Positions 26,181 through 33,934 of a stretch of 64,000 bases of DNA are shown one piece after another (within the stretch, counting starts at the first letter, position 1; the number at the start of each line of letters is the position of its first letter). Below the pieces are notes generated by a model, which saw only the letters and a list, made by a program, of their open reading frames with translations, was not told where the DNA came from and searched no databases. The stretch is from Granulicella sp. dw_53 (GTDB lineage: Bacteria > Acidobacteriota > Terriglobia > Terriglobales > Acidobacteriaceae). Location: contig NZ_JAAVUR010000002.1 in the NCBI RefSeq assembly GCF_018449545.1, positions 186,001-250,000 on the forward strand, read 5' to 3'. The position numbers were made by a program, and so were the translations under genes.

Positions 26181-27431
26181 TTAGAGGACAGCCTCTTGCA
26201 GCTCCTGCGTCAACAAAAGCTCGTCCTGCCGCTGCGCAAAGAACCCCTCCACCGCGTCCAGCACCGCTCCACCATTCTTCGACTCGAAGATCTGTTTCCG
26301 CAGCGTAGAGCCACCCGGCACGCCATGCGTGAACCAGCTCGCGAACTGCTTCATCTTCCCTACACAATCGCGGTTCCGGCTCTCCCGGGCCAACTGCCCG
26401 GCAGCCGTCAACGCGGCAGCCCGCGCCGATTCAGCCGCCTCTTCGAGCGCGATCTCATCCACCAGCATCTGGAAGTACGTCCGAATCATCCGGTATCGGT
26501 CCTGATCCGTAGGTTGGTCATACGAGCCAATACCCGTAGCCTCCTTCGAAGCCGTGTACTGCGCAATCTGCCGGAAGATCCAGGGATTGCTCGGAGCCGC
26601 CCGCCCAATCATCACCGCATCGCAGCCCGTCGCATCCACCATCGCCGCAGCGTCCTCGGGAGTCCGCACATCCCCATTCCCGATCACCGGAATCCGCACC
26701 GCATCCTTCACTGCCGCGATGTACTCCCACCGCGCCTGCCCGGTGTAACCGTCCTCGCGCGTCCGCGCATGCAGCGCCACGGCGTTCAAACCGCAGTCCT
26801 CCGCCAGCTTGGCCAACTCCACACAGACGATATGCGCGTCATTCCAGCCCATCCGAAACTTGACGGTGAAGGGAATCGAAACCGAAGCCCGCACCGCCTT
26901 GAAGATCGTCTCGATCAGAGGAAGATCCCGCAGCAGCCCCGACCCACCATTGCAGGCCACCACCCGCTTCGCCGGACACCCCAGGTTCAAATCCACCACG
27001 TCGAACCCTGCATCCTCCACAATCCGCGCCGAGTCCGCCAGCGTCTCCGGATTCGACCCAAACAACTGCGCCGAAATCGGATGCTCATCGTCGTAGTACG
27101 TCAGATACCGCTTCCGCTTCGTCTCCCGCATCCGCGAGAGCCCATCCGCCGAAGTAAACTCCGTCATAATCAGCCCGCACCCCGACTGCTGATTCGAAGT
27201 AGCCTGCTCCACACCCAAACCATCCGTGCCGGCACTGGAAAACTGGCTGGCGTTCTTGATAAACCGCCGAAACACCGTATCCGTCACCCCAGCCATGGGA
27301 GCGAGCACCGTCGCAGGCGCAATCCGCACCTTCCCAATCGAGAACTCCGCAGGCACCCGCGCATGCGCCGGCATGGCGTGCTCCGCCGGATCGTCCCAGC
27401 GCTTCTGTTCGAGGGTGTATCGCTTCTTCAT
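26181..27431 (-). CDS. dusB: tRNA-dihydrouridine synthase, DusB family
   Basis: FMN-dependent reductase converting uridine to dihydrouridine in tRNA. It contains VLAPMAGVTDTVFR, ELFGSNPE-like AQLFGSNPETLA, DLNLGCPAKRVV with the catalytic Cys, and GNGDVRTPEDAAAMVD, GCDAVMIGRAA. The ATG at 27431 is preferred because AAGGA precedes it and it begins MKKRYTLEQ; an upstream in-frame start at 27494 overlaps the neighbouring gene. At 416 residues it is longer than typical DusB (about 330) because of a 40-residue lead and a serine-alanine-rich insertion. Confidence 0.9.
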   Translation of the reverse strand: MKKRYTLEQKRWDDPAEHAMPAHARVPAEFSIGKVRIAPATVLAPMAGVTDTVFRRFIKNASQFSSAGTDGLGVEQATSNQQSGCGLIMTEFTSADGLSRMRETKRKRYLTYYDDEHPISAQLFGSNPETLADSARIVEDAGFDVVDLNLGCPAKRVVACNGGSGLLRDLPLIETIFKAVRASVSIPFTVKFRMGWNDAHIVCVELAKLAEDCGLNAVALHARTREDGYTGQARWEYIAAVKDAVRIPVIGNGDVRTPEDAAAMVDATGCDAVMIGRAAPSNPWIFRQIAQYTASKEATGIGSYDQPTDQDRYRMIRTYFQMLVDEIALEEAAESARAAALTAAGQLARESRNRDCVGKMKQFASWFTHGVPGGSTLRKQIFESKNGGAVLDAVEGFFAQRQDELLLTQELQEAVL

Positions 27432-27441
27432 AAAATCCTTG

Positions 27442-27981
27442 TCAGGCGCGGATCTCCCAATCGGCTTCGTGCTGGTGAACGTATTCGTCCGCAAGTTTGG
27501 CGATCTTGGCGCGGAAGCGTTCTGGCTTCAATCTATATTCCACACTAGGTTCTTCTTCACTGACATGAAGGAGGCCGATTCTGCCAATGCCATCCGGGGA
27601 ACGGAGTCTTTCGAGCAGAGGATAGGAATCTACCCGAAATTGTGCGATCCAGCGGCTGTTGTCGGAGGTGGCGATGTATTCAGGGTCAACTGCGGCAATG
27701 TATTTGTAGTTCGCGGCAATGGATGAAAATCGGTCGAGCAGAACGCCTACCTGCTCATCCTGCTGTTGAAGATCAAGTCGGCCATCCTGAAAATATGGGC
27801 GCAAGAAGAGCAACACTGCATGCACATCGCCAACGCCATCACGATTGATGGCAAGCACGTCGATATGATGGCCGTCCCAGTCGGCATCAATGTAGATTTT
27901 TGGAACGGAGAGGCGTTGTTCCAAAAAAGACAAAACCGCATTCTTGGCACGTCCAAGCTGCTGTTCTTCATTAATCGCCAT
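27442..27981 (-). CDS. unknown protein paired with HEPN gene, nuclease-like N-terminus
   Basis: A 179-residue soluble protein. Residues about 28-60 read IYIDADWDGHHIDVLAI then GVGDVHAVLL, which resembles the D ... (E/D)xK core of restriction-like proteins, but the expected Lys after VHAV is replaced by hydrophobic residues, so it may be inactive. The rest, including YKYIAAVDPEYIATSD and IGLLHVSEEEPSVEY, is not recognised. The start overlaps the end of the HEPN-like gene by 11 bases, and the stop is 11 bases from dusB on the same strand. Confidence 0.7.
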   Translation of the reverse strand: MAINEEQQLGRAKNAVLSFLEQRLSVPKIYIDADWDGHHIDVLAINRDGVGDVHAVLLFLRPYFQDGRLDLQQQDEQVGVLLDRFSSIAANYKYIAAVDPEYIATSDNSRWIAQFRVDSYPLLERLRSPDGIGRIGLLHVSEEEPSVEYRLKPERFRAKIAKLADEYVHQHEADWEIRA

Positions 27982-28393
27982 CTTGCCAGCCCTCTATGTT
28001 GAGTAACACCCCAATTTTATCGGCCCACTTCGCGAACCGCTCCGCTTTCGTGAAGAGTGTTTCATAATCCGTATGTTCGAGTCGCCGATCACCGTATGCC
28101 ACAAGATGCTTCTTTGAAAGCATGTATCGAAAGTGCCCTAGACCCGTCTGATCGTCCAACTTGTTAGAAGGCAATAGTTTTTGGAGCGCATCCGCTGCTT
28201 TTTGATGGTTGTCAGCCGACAGCCTTTCGTCACCCAGGCCTACGCGAAGTGCATCGCTATAAGAAAGAGCCGAATGGATGGCAAGAAGTGCCGAAGAGTT
28301 CCAACAGGGTTCATCGGTACGCGCTGATAATTTCATTCCTTCGAGAAAATCCATAGCTCGCCGGATGTGGTGCTGCACTTTGACGGCTGACAT
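27971..28393 (-). CDS. HEPN-domain-like protein
   Basis: A 140-residue helical protein. ALLAIHSALSYSDALRVG, N-x-x-KAADALQKLLP and YMLSKKHLVAYGDRRLEHTDYETLFTKAERFAKWA fit a HEPN-type four-helix bundle of the SAV_6107-like group; the last is given here in three blocks (KKHLVAYGDRR, LEHTDYETL, AERFAKWA). The classical catalytic R-x4-6-H is not exact, so RNase activity is uncertain. Coupled translation with the next gene suggests a toxin-antitoxin or defence pair. Its promoter would lie between the rpmE terminator and 28393. Confidence 0.65.
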   Translation of the reverse strand: MSAVKVQHHIRRAMDFLEGMKLSARTDEPCWNSSALLAIHSALSYSDALRVGLGDERLSADNHQKAADALQKLLPSNKLDDQTGLGHFRYMLSKKHLVAYGDRRLEHTDYETLFTKAERFAKWADKIGVLLNIEGWQDGD

Positions 28394-28421
28394 GAGTACA
28401 TTCTTCCAGCTCTTTCAAAAC

Positions 28422-28453
28422 AAAAGGCCCCCGCACCATGCGGAGGCCTTTTG
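28422..28453 (-). terminator. rho-independent terminator of rpmE
   Basis: On the minus strand AAAAGGCC-TCCGC pairs with GCGGG-GGCCTTTT around ATGGT, followed by GTTTTG. It ends the rpmE transcript 19 bases after its stop and insulates the HEPN gene downstream. Confidence 0.88.
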
Positions 28454-28471
28454 AGGTTTTTCTCGCTCCGC

Positions 28472-28717
28472 TTACTTCGCGACCGTCTCCGCGGTAGCTG
28501 CCTTGCCGGCATCCGACTTGGCAAACTTGCGGCGGAACCGCTCGACGCGGCCTGCGGTATCGATCAGCTTCTGCTTGCCGGTAAAGAACGGGTGGCAGGC
28601 AGCGCAGATTTCCAGGTTGATATCGCCCTTATGCGTGGAGCGGGTCTCAAAGCTCGAGCCGCAGGCGCATTTGACGGTAATCATCTCGTACTTCGGGTGA
28701 ATTCCTTCTTTTGGCAT
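28472..28717 (-). CDS. rpmE: 50S ribosomal protein L31
   Basis: An 81-residue zinc-binding (C+) L31. [26 protein letters not shown] and [19 protein letters not shown] show the CxC ... CxxC metal site typical of the zinc form rather than the C- paralogue. A basic C-terminus with an Ala/Lys tail follows. It is transcribed alone and has its own terminator. Length is slightly above the usual 70 because of the tail [15 protein letters not shown]. Confidence 0.95.
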   Translation of the reverse strand: MPKEGIHPKYEMITVKCACGSSFETRSTHKGDINLEICAACHPFFTGKQKLIDTAGRVERFRRKFAKSDAGKAATAETVAK

Positions 28718-28973
28718 CTCAGTTTCCTTTTGTCCCAGCGGTTGGCTGGTGACGAATCGTTAGTGCCCTCGTCGGCTCGCGGATCGCTTGCAACGGTTAA
28801 ACTCACGTCACATCGAATAGCCTGTCGCGCCGCCCATCGTGCTCCGGTTCAAGGAGCATTCAGACACTTTGGTCAGTTTATCGTGTATTCCCACACACAG
28901 CAATTGGATTCCCACACCACCCGCTTCGATTCATCCCCCTCAACGCCGCCCATATCCTGCGATACTTGAGTCT

Positions 28974-29747
28974 GTGCCCGACATCTGCCCCATCTGCAAC
29001 GACTCCGGCCTCCATATCGTCCAGAAGGACGGCCGTCAGTACGCTGAGCCCTGCTCCTGCCGCATCCAGCGCCGGGCCGACCGTCGCGTCGCCCAGGCCC
29101 ACATCCCCCGTCGCTACGAGCACTGCTCCCTCGACAACTACGACACCCACTTCCCCTCCTCCCACCGCAGCCTTCCCGCCGCCCTCCTCCGTGCCCGCAA
29201 GTTCGTCGAAAGCTACCCCCTGGAGACCGCCGGCACCGGTCTACTCATCACAGGCTCCATCGGAGTCGGCAAGACCCACCTCGCCGTCGGAATCCTCCAG
29301 ACCCTCGTCGCCGAGCGCGGCGCCATCGGCCTCTTCTACGACTACCGCGATCTCCTCAAGCAGGTCCAGAACAGCTACAACCATCAGGTCTCCGCCACCG
29401 AGCTCGAGATCCTAAAACCCGTCTTCGACGCCGAAGTCCTCGTGCTCGACGAGCTCGGAGCCTCCAAGCCCACCGACTGGGTCTGGGACACCGTCGCCCA
29501 CATCCTCAACACCCGTTACAACGACCGCCGCACCACCATCATCACCACCAACTACGCCAACCTCGCCCCCCTGGGCCTGGAATCCAACGGAAGCAACGGA
29601 AACGCCGCCCGCTCCGCCATGCGTGAAGAGACCCTCGGAGACCGCATCGGCGAACGCATGCGCTCACGCCTCCAGGAGATGTGCGTCGTAGTCGAGATGC
29701 AAGGCGAAGACTTCCGCCAGAAAGTAAAAAGGGCCAGCTTCGCCTGA
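28974..29747 (+). CDS. DnaC/IstB-like ATPase (helicase-loader type)
   Basis: An AAA+ ATPase of about 258 residues like DnaC/DnaI loaders. A zinc-knuckle N-terminus (CPICNDSG ... CSCR, residues 5-29) is followed by Walker A GSIGVGKTH (94-102), Walker B VLVLDELG (155-162), sensor segment TTIITTNYANL, and an Arg-rich end RIGERMRSRLQEMC. No transposase gene is adjacent, which argues against an IstB helper. The GTG at 28974 is chosen because the family starts at the Cys motif; the frame is open back to 28839. It could load the replicative helicase. Confidence 0.82.
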   Translation: MPDICPICNDSGLHIVQKDGRQYAEPCSCRIQRRADRRVAQAHIPRRYEHCSLDNYDTHFPSSHRSLPAALLRARKFVESYPLETAGTGLLITGSIGVGKTHLAVGILQTLVAERGAIGLFYDYRDLLKQVQNSYNHQVSATELEILKPVFDAEVLVLDELGASKPTDWVWDTVAHILNTRYNDRRTTIITTNYANLAPLGLESNGSNGNAARSAMREETLGDRIGERMRSRLQEMCVVVEMQGEDFRQKVKRASFA

Positions 29748-29756
29748 AGCCGGCCC
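29731..29756 (-). terminator. terminator for the 29791 gene, inside the 3' end of the DnaC-like gene
   Basis: GGGCCgGCTTC-AGGC-GAAGCtGGCCC on the minus strand, followed by TTTTTA. The stem overlaps the last codons and stop of the convergent DnaC-like gene. Confidence 0.8.
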
Positions 29757-29790
29757 GTCCCACACCGCGAAAATTGGTCCTACGTAGAGG

Positions 29791-30111
29791 TTAAAGCGTC
29801 GTCACCAAGAGAAACAGCGCTGCCGTCGCCGCAGCGATTCCATACATCACCTCAGCCACCATGATCCGGCGGCCGTCATCTCCCACGCGGCGACCTTTAT
29901 TATTCGCGCCCCGGATCTCTCTTATACGTCGTTCTTCGGCCGCACTCCCACTACTCCCCGCATAAATCTCATTCGCAGCCGCTTTATTAAATCGGAAGAA
30001 ATGAATCATCGGTTCGCCCCCCTGGGGCAGGGTTCCTGTTACCAGCTCTTGGACAGAAGGTGCATCCTGTACTGCACCGGTGGCTGTTTGCGTTAGCGTT
30101 AAAGTCGTCAT
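29791..30111 (-). CDS. hypothetical protein with C-terminal membrane helix
   Basis: A 106-residue protein: a Thr-rich N-terminus (MTTLTLTQTATG), a middle region with MIHFFRFNKAAANEIYAG and a basic stretch REIRGANNKGRR, and a single C-terminal hydrophobic helix (MYGIAAATAALFLLVTTL). This tail-anchored layout is visible but I do not recognise the family. The ATG at 30111 is used; a TTG two codons upstream is possible. It has its own terminator in the convergent gene's end. Confidence 0.65.
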   Translation of the reverse strand: MTTLTLTQTATGAVQDAPSVQELVTGTLPQGGEPMIHFFRFNKAAANEIYAGSSGSAAEERRIREIRGANNKGRRVGDDGRRIMVAEVMYGIAAATAALFLLVTTL

Positions 30112-30268
30112 GACCAATTAACAAGGGAGTGATCGTAATATTCTGATATTCCGAAAATACATCGTGAAAAAATAAAGACCGCTTCTATCGCTTTCTATTG
30201 CTGACGATTTACTTGATCAGATATCCGCCGACTGGGCACGGATGCAATAAGGTATAAAATCTCCGCTT

Positions 30269-30829
30269 ATGAGCGATCCACAGACAGGGACCGTCCCCAC
30301 CCAGAACTCCTCCGCTGGCCCAGCTCTCTTCGCCCCCAAGCGGCCCGAGAGCGGCGGCATCCCCATGGCCGCCTGGGCCATCGCCGGAGTCGTCGTTCTG
30401 GTCGTCGTCGGAGTCCTGCTCTATATGGGTCGCAGCAAATCCTCCGGAGCGGCAAACGCCATCCTGCCCGCCGACCCCTACGCCGCCACTCTCCCGCTCT
30501 CCGGCCTCGCCATGAGCGAGTCCGCCAACATCTCCGGCGGCAAGTACACCTACATCGATGGCCACGTCCGCAACACCGGCTCCCAGACCGTCACCGCCGC
30601 CACCGTCCAAGTCCTCTTCCGCAACGAGGAGCAGATGCCGCCCCAGGTCGAGACCCTTCCCCTCGCCCTCATCCGCACCCACGAGCCCTACATCGACACC
30701 CAGCCCATCTCCGCCGCCCCGCTCAAACCCGGCGACGACCGCGAGTTCCGCCTCATCTTCGAGACCATCCCCGGAAACTGGAACTACCAGATGCCCGAGA
30801 TCCACGTCACGCGAGTCCAAACCCGGTAG
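30269..30829 (+). CDS. DUF2393-like membrane-anchored protein
   Basis: A 186-residue protein with a cytoplasmic Pro/Ser-rich N-terminus, one membrane helix (WAIAGVVVLVVVGVLLYM, residues about 35-53), and an external immunoglobulin-like domain: YIDGHVRNTGSQTVTAA, VQVLFRNEEQMPPQ, PLKPGDDREFRLIFE, NWNYQMPEIHV. This FxxG...N.G..T form fits DUF2393, which is common in acidobacteria. No catalytic residues are seen. TATAAA at 30253 lies only 11 bases before the ATG and there is no ribosome site, so a very short leader is possible. Confidence 0.75.
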   Translation: MSDPQTGTVPTQNSSAGPALFAPKRPESGGIPMAAWAIAGVVVLVVVGVLLYMGRSKSSGAANAILPADPYAATLPLSGLAMSESANISGGKYTYIDGHVRNTGSQTVTAATVQVLFRNEEQMPPQVETLPLALIRTHEPYIDTQPISAAPLKPGDDREFRLIFETIPGNWNYQMPEIHVTRVQTR

Positions 30830-30895
30830 CAGCAGTAGATGGTCTGTCCACCAATACCTTTAGAGATGGGTCCCAAGCCATCCGGCAAAGCAAGA

Positions 30896-30942
30896 CCAAA
30901 TCGGTTCCATCCGCCTTAATCGGTGTTAAGCAGTCCTAAACC
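30896..30942 (+). repeat. dispersed repeat, copy 2
   Basis: Second copy of the 13179-13223 sequence, with CATCCGCCTTAATCGGTG and TTAAGC conserved. Same orientation on the plus strand. Confidence 0.75.
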
Positions 30943-31121
30943 CACCCCAAATCCATCCCAAATCAACGCTAACTCCCCGTGGCTCCCACCAGAAGCGACC
31001 GGCAGTTTCTACCTGTCATCCGGAAGAATGTTCTGCAACAGACATTCTTACCACTTGTTGAAAAATCTCCGTATCCCCCATAACTCATTCAATCTAGAAC
31101 TCTTGTGTATTTCCAAAAGTT

Positions 31122-31140
31122 TGGCGCGCCAGTTGCTATA
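31122..31140 (+). promoter_or_regulatory. palindrome and -10-like box upstream of the OmpA-family gene
   Basis: TGGCGCGCCA, a perfect ten-base palindrome, is directly followed by GTTGC and TATAAC. No good -35 box is spaced correctly, which would fit a promoter that needs an activator bound at the palindrome. Inference only. Confidence 0.35.
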
Positions 31141-31219
31141 ACAAAATCCGTAACCAGCAGCAGCTATGGAACACGAACAGAGCAATACCGATCGCAACAG
31201 TTTGAGGAGTGAAGCAACT

Positions 31220-32146
31220 ATGACAAACATCACAAAATCACGAAATGCGCTTGGTCTCTCGGTCTTCGTTTTAGGTAGCGCCATGGGCGTATCCGCCCTT
31301 GCACAGACGTCGGCTCCTGCGAGCCAATCTTCTCAGGCCGACCCCGCCGCTGCTTCCAGCAGCACGATGAACCCGGACGACAAGGCCACCTACGCCACCG
31401 GCAAGCCCTTGGAGATGCAGTCTAAGGAAGGCTTTTGGGGCCGTCTGAACCCCTTAGCCCGTAAAAAGTGGGTCAATCGCCAGACCGCTCCGCTCAAGGA
31501 TCGCGCCAACGAACTCGACCAGCTCCAAGCCAAGAATGCAAATGATATCCGCGATGTAGACGGACGCGCCCAGGCCGGCATTAAGAACGCCATGGAAGCG
31601 GCCAACACCGCCGATCAGCACGCGCAGGATGCAGCAACCCGTGCAAGCGCCGCCAACCAGCTCGCCGGCAACGCCAGCGACCGCACCACAGCCTTGAACG
31701 GAACCGTAGCGAACCTCGACCAGTACCAGCCTGTCGTCTCTGAGTCCGTGCCCTTCGCATCCGGCCGCACAACCCTTGGCAAGACGGCCAAGGCCGATCT
31801 TGACTCGGTGGCCGACAAGCTCGCAGGCGAGAAGGGTTACATCATCGAAGTGCAGGGTTACAGCCGCGCTGGTGTTCAGACCTCGCAGGCCATGGCCGAC
31901 TCCGTCGTCCGATACCTTGTCACCGAGCATCAGGTTCCTGTCTACCGCATCTACCGCACCGGTCTCGGCAAGAACACCGCCAAGGCGACGGACGGCGAGA
32001 AGGTCATCGTGAACGGCGTTCGCGTGACGCTGCTCCACAACAGCTTGGCAACGATGGGCACCACCACCGCCAGCAACAACCCATCCTCGATGCCAGCAAC
32101 CTCCTCCGCGACGACCGGAGTGAGCGCACCACCGGCTAATCAATAG
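31220..32146 (+). CDS. OmpA-family outer-membrane/peptidoglycan-binding protein
   Basis: A 308-residue exported protein: signal peptide (ALGLSVFVLGSAMGVSALAQ), a Ser/Ala linker, a GFWGRLNPLARKKWVNRQ segment, a helical coiled region (residues about 85-165, rich in Ala, Asn and Gln), then an OmpA-like C-terminal domain with ESVPFASGRTTLGKTAKADL, IIEVQGYSRA and VYRIYRTGLGK. The helical middle would bridge the periplasm. ATG 31220 has GAGGAG eleven bases upstream. A strong terminator follows. No beta-barrel is visible, so it is probably periplasmic or lipid-free envelope-associated. Confidence 0.82.
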   Translation: MTNITKSRNALGLSVFVLGSAMGVSALAQTSAPASQSSQADPAAASSSTMNPDDKATYATGKPLEMQSKEGFWGRLNPLARKKWVNRQTAPLKDRANELDQLQAKNANDIRDVDGRAQAGIKNAMEAANTADQHAQDAATRASAANQLAGNASDRTTALNGTVANLDQYQPVVSESVPFASGRTTLGKTAKADLDSVADKLAGEKGYIIEVQGYSRAGVQTSQAMADSVVRYLVTEHQVPVYRIYRTGLGKNTAKATDGEKVIVNGVRVTLLHNSLATMGTTTASNNPSSMPATSSATTGVSAPPANQ

Positions 32147-32265
32147 CCCTCCCCAGGGCGGCATCACTGACTCATTACGTCATGCCGCCCGAAAGTTTGC
32201 CGGGATCGCGACTCTAGATCGCACCCGCAAAACCCTCTCCTAACCAGAGAGAACCAAGGCAGATT

Positions 32266-32295
32266 GGCCCCTCCAAAAGAGGGGCCGTTTTTTTT
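32266..32295 (+). terminator. rho-independent terminator of the OmpA-family gene
   Basis: GGCCCCTC-CAAAA-GAGGGGCC followed by GTTTTTTTT. A textbook intrinsic terminator, about 120 bases after the stop. Confidence 0.93.
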
Positions 32296-32440
32296 AACAC
32301 AACAGAGTAAAAAAACTGAACAGAGCACGCCACACCCACAACAGGCCAAAATCCATCCGCTCTTATCCAGCACTTATCCCAGTAATCACCGTTACGCCTT
32401 AAATCCGTCCAAGCCGCGAATCCGCGGTCGCCCGCCACAT

Positions 32441-33259
32441 CTACTGCACAGCAGCATGCACAGCCAGCAACTGCTCCAGGACACCCTTCAGCCGGTCCAG
32501 ATGCAGAGCATTCGCCCCATCCGACTTCGCCTCCGCCGGATTGTCATGCACCTCCAGAAACACCCCATCCACCCCAGCAGCCACGGCGGCCCGCGTCAAT
32601 ACCGGGATAAACTCCGGCTGCCCTCCACTCACTCCATTGCCCGCGCTGGGCGTCTGCACGGAGTGCGTCCCATCGAAGACCACCGGCGCAAACCCACGCA
32701 TGATTGGTAGCGCCCGCATATCCACCACCAGGTTGTTATACCCAAAGCTCGCGCCCCGCTCACACAACGACACCCGCTCATTCCCGCTCTCACGAATCTT
32801 CTCCACCGCATGCTTCATATCCCACGGTGAGACGAACTGCCCCTTCTTCACATTGATTGCCCGCCCGGTCTCCGCGGCGGCGATCAACAGATCCGTCTGG
32901 CGGCAGAGAAACGCCGGAATCTGCAACACATCCACCGCCTCAGCCACTATCGGACAGTCCACCGCCGTATGCACATCGGTCAGCACCGGCAACCCGTTGC
33001 TTTCTCCGATGGCCCGCAGAATCCGGCAGCCCTCCACCAGCCCCGGCCCGCGAAAGCTCTTGATCGAGGTCCGGTTCGCCTTGTCGTAACTCGCCTTGAA
33101 GATGTAGGGAACCCCAAGATCGCTGGTGATCCGCTGAATCGCATCCGCCATCTTCCGCGCATGCGCCTCACTCTCGATCACACAAGGCCCACCAATCAGA
33201 AACAACCTGCCCCGTCCCACGGCGACGCCACTAATATCGAATCCAAACGAAGAAGTCAC
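32441..33259 (-). CDS. kdsA: 3-deoxy-8-phosphooctulonate synthase
   Basis: Condenses arabinose 5-phosphate with phosphoenolpyruvate to KDO-8-phosphate for lipopolysaccharide core synthesis; cytoplasmic. Motifs are GGPCVIESEAHA, FKASYDKANRTS, GLPVLTDVHT, IPAFLCRQTDLL, KGQFVSPWDM and EVHDNPAEAKSDG. The Cys in GPCVIES marks the metal-dependent class (E. coli KdsA, metal-independent, has Asn there). It implies a Gram-negative outer membrane with LPS. It stands alone, flanked by repeat-rich gaps. Confidence 0.95.
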   Translation of the reverse strand: MTSSFGFDISGVAVGRGRLFLIGGPCVIESEAHARKMADAIQRITSDLGVPYIFKASYDKANRTSIKSFRGPGLVEGCRILRAIGESNGLPVLTDVHTAVDCPIVAEAVDVLQIPAFLCRQTDLLIAAAETGRAINVKKGQFVSPWDMKHAVEKIRESGNERVSLCERGASFGYNNLVVDMRALPIMRGFAPVVFDGTHSVQTPSAGNGVSGGQPEFIPVLTRAAVAAGVDGVFLEVHDNPAEAKSDGANALHLDRLKGVLEQLLAVHAAVQ

Positions 33260-33310
33260 CCCTCCATTTGACCACGCAAACCACCAACACTAAAACGAAG
33301 CGCCACAAAA

Positions 33311-33378
33311 GCGGGTGCCCCATCCTTTTTGCAGTCTCACCGCAAATAGGGTGGGTATCGGGCGCAAGCCCGACCGCC
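33311..33378 (+). repeat. type 1 dispersed hairpin repeat
   Basis: GCGGGTGCCCCATCC with the CTTTTTGC / GCAAATAGGG pairing; the second hairpin is CGGGC-GCAA-GCCCG, another compensated variant. Confidence 0.85.
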
Positions 33379-33440
33379 TTCCTTTCCCAACCACCACCTA
33401 GGGAACGGAGAACAACCTCCCCTCCATCCAGCCATAAAAG

Positions 33441-33487
33441 CCCGGGTGCCCCATCCTTCGCGCCTTTGTCTCTAGCGAAGGGTGGGA
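33441..33487 (+). repeat. type 2 dispersed hairpin repeat
   Basis: CCCGGGTGCCCCATCC, stem CCATCCTTCGC with GCGAAGGGTGG; the loop is longer here (GCCTTTGTCTCTA). Confidence 0.83.
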
Positions 33488-33612
33488 AGTAGAACTCACC
33501 CACCGCCTTCTTTCTGTCCCAAACGGTGCCACATCCTGAGGACGCCTGATCGTCCGATGGTTGGGAAACACAACCCTCAGAAGCCTGGGTTCAACCGTCT
33601 CCCCACTAAACC

Positions 33613-33720
33613 ATGTCAAGCCCCAGAGTCCGCAATCTTCAACTTAACAGTATAGAAACAAACAAGATAAAACTTTCCGAAAAGTGGCACTTTAGTTATG
33701 TCCAACCTCATAAAATAGAA
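33613..33720 (+). repeat. ATGTCAAG / GTGGCACTTTAG element, copy 2
   Basis: ATGTCAAGCCCC at 33613, then AAGTGGCACTTTAGTTATG from 33682 and CCTCATAAAATAGAAG to 33721. Same order and strand as 18483-18570, but 70 bases between the blocks instead of 48. TGGCAC is a perfect sigma-54 -24 core; the -12 side is weak. Confidence 0.55.
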
Positions 33721-33732
33721 GCAACAGAAACA

Positions 33733-33766
33733 AAAGGGCTGCACGGCAACGCCGCTGCAGCCCTTT
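33733..33766 (+). terminator. terminator-like hairpin after the GTGGCAC element
   Basis: AAAAGGGCTGC pairs exactly with GCAGCCCTTTT around a GC-rich loop, followed by CAC on the plus strand and by TTTTGTTTC on the minus strand. About 50 bases after the promoter-like element, so a short RNA between them is possible. No upstream plus-strand gene or nearby minus-strand gene clearly needs it, apart from the DUF1641 gene 200 bases away on the minus strand. Confidence 0.65.
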
Positions 33767-33934
33767 TCACTTAAACATGAACCATCAAGGAGGAAAAGAG
33801 ACGGTAACTCAAAGCTAGTCACGAATTTGGGCACAAGCCCCATAGAATCAGCGGCTTAGCGTAGGTTTCGTGCCGTAACCGAATGATTTCAAACGAGTTA
33901 TAGCCAAATACCCCCAGGGGGAGGGTGCCACCAA

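Larger units (their letters stand above)
30830..31219. other. 390-base gene-free region upstream of the OmpA-family gene
   Basis: Contains the second copy of the AAATCGGT repeat (listed), an AT-rich tract from about 31040, and near 31122 a TGGCGCGCCA palindrome followed by TATAAC, a plausible promoter and operator for the OmpA-family gene with a leader of roughly 80 bases. No gene is supported. Confidence 0.65.
33260..33934. other. 675-base gene-free region
   Basis: Between kdsA and the DUF1641 gene no convincing gene is present. It holds type 1 and type 2 hairpin repeats, the second GTGGCACTTTAG element and a terminator-like hairpin (all listed). At 33787 a strong AAGGAGG is followed by no start codon; the ATG at 33777 opens only a 13-codon frame. 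Confidence 0.75.

Noticed and set aside
28974-29747. IstB helper of an insertion sequence
   Set aside because: No istA-type transposase, terminal inverted repeats or target duplication are found nearby; the zinc-knuckle N-terminus fits a DnaC/DnaI-like loader better.
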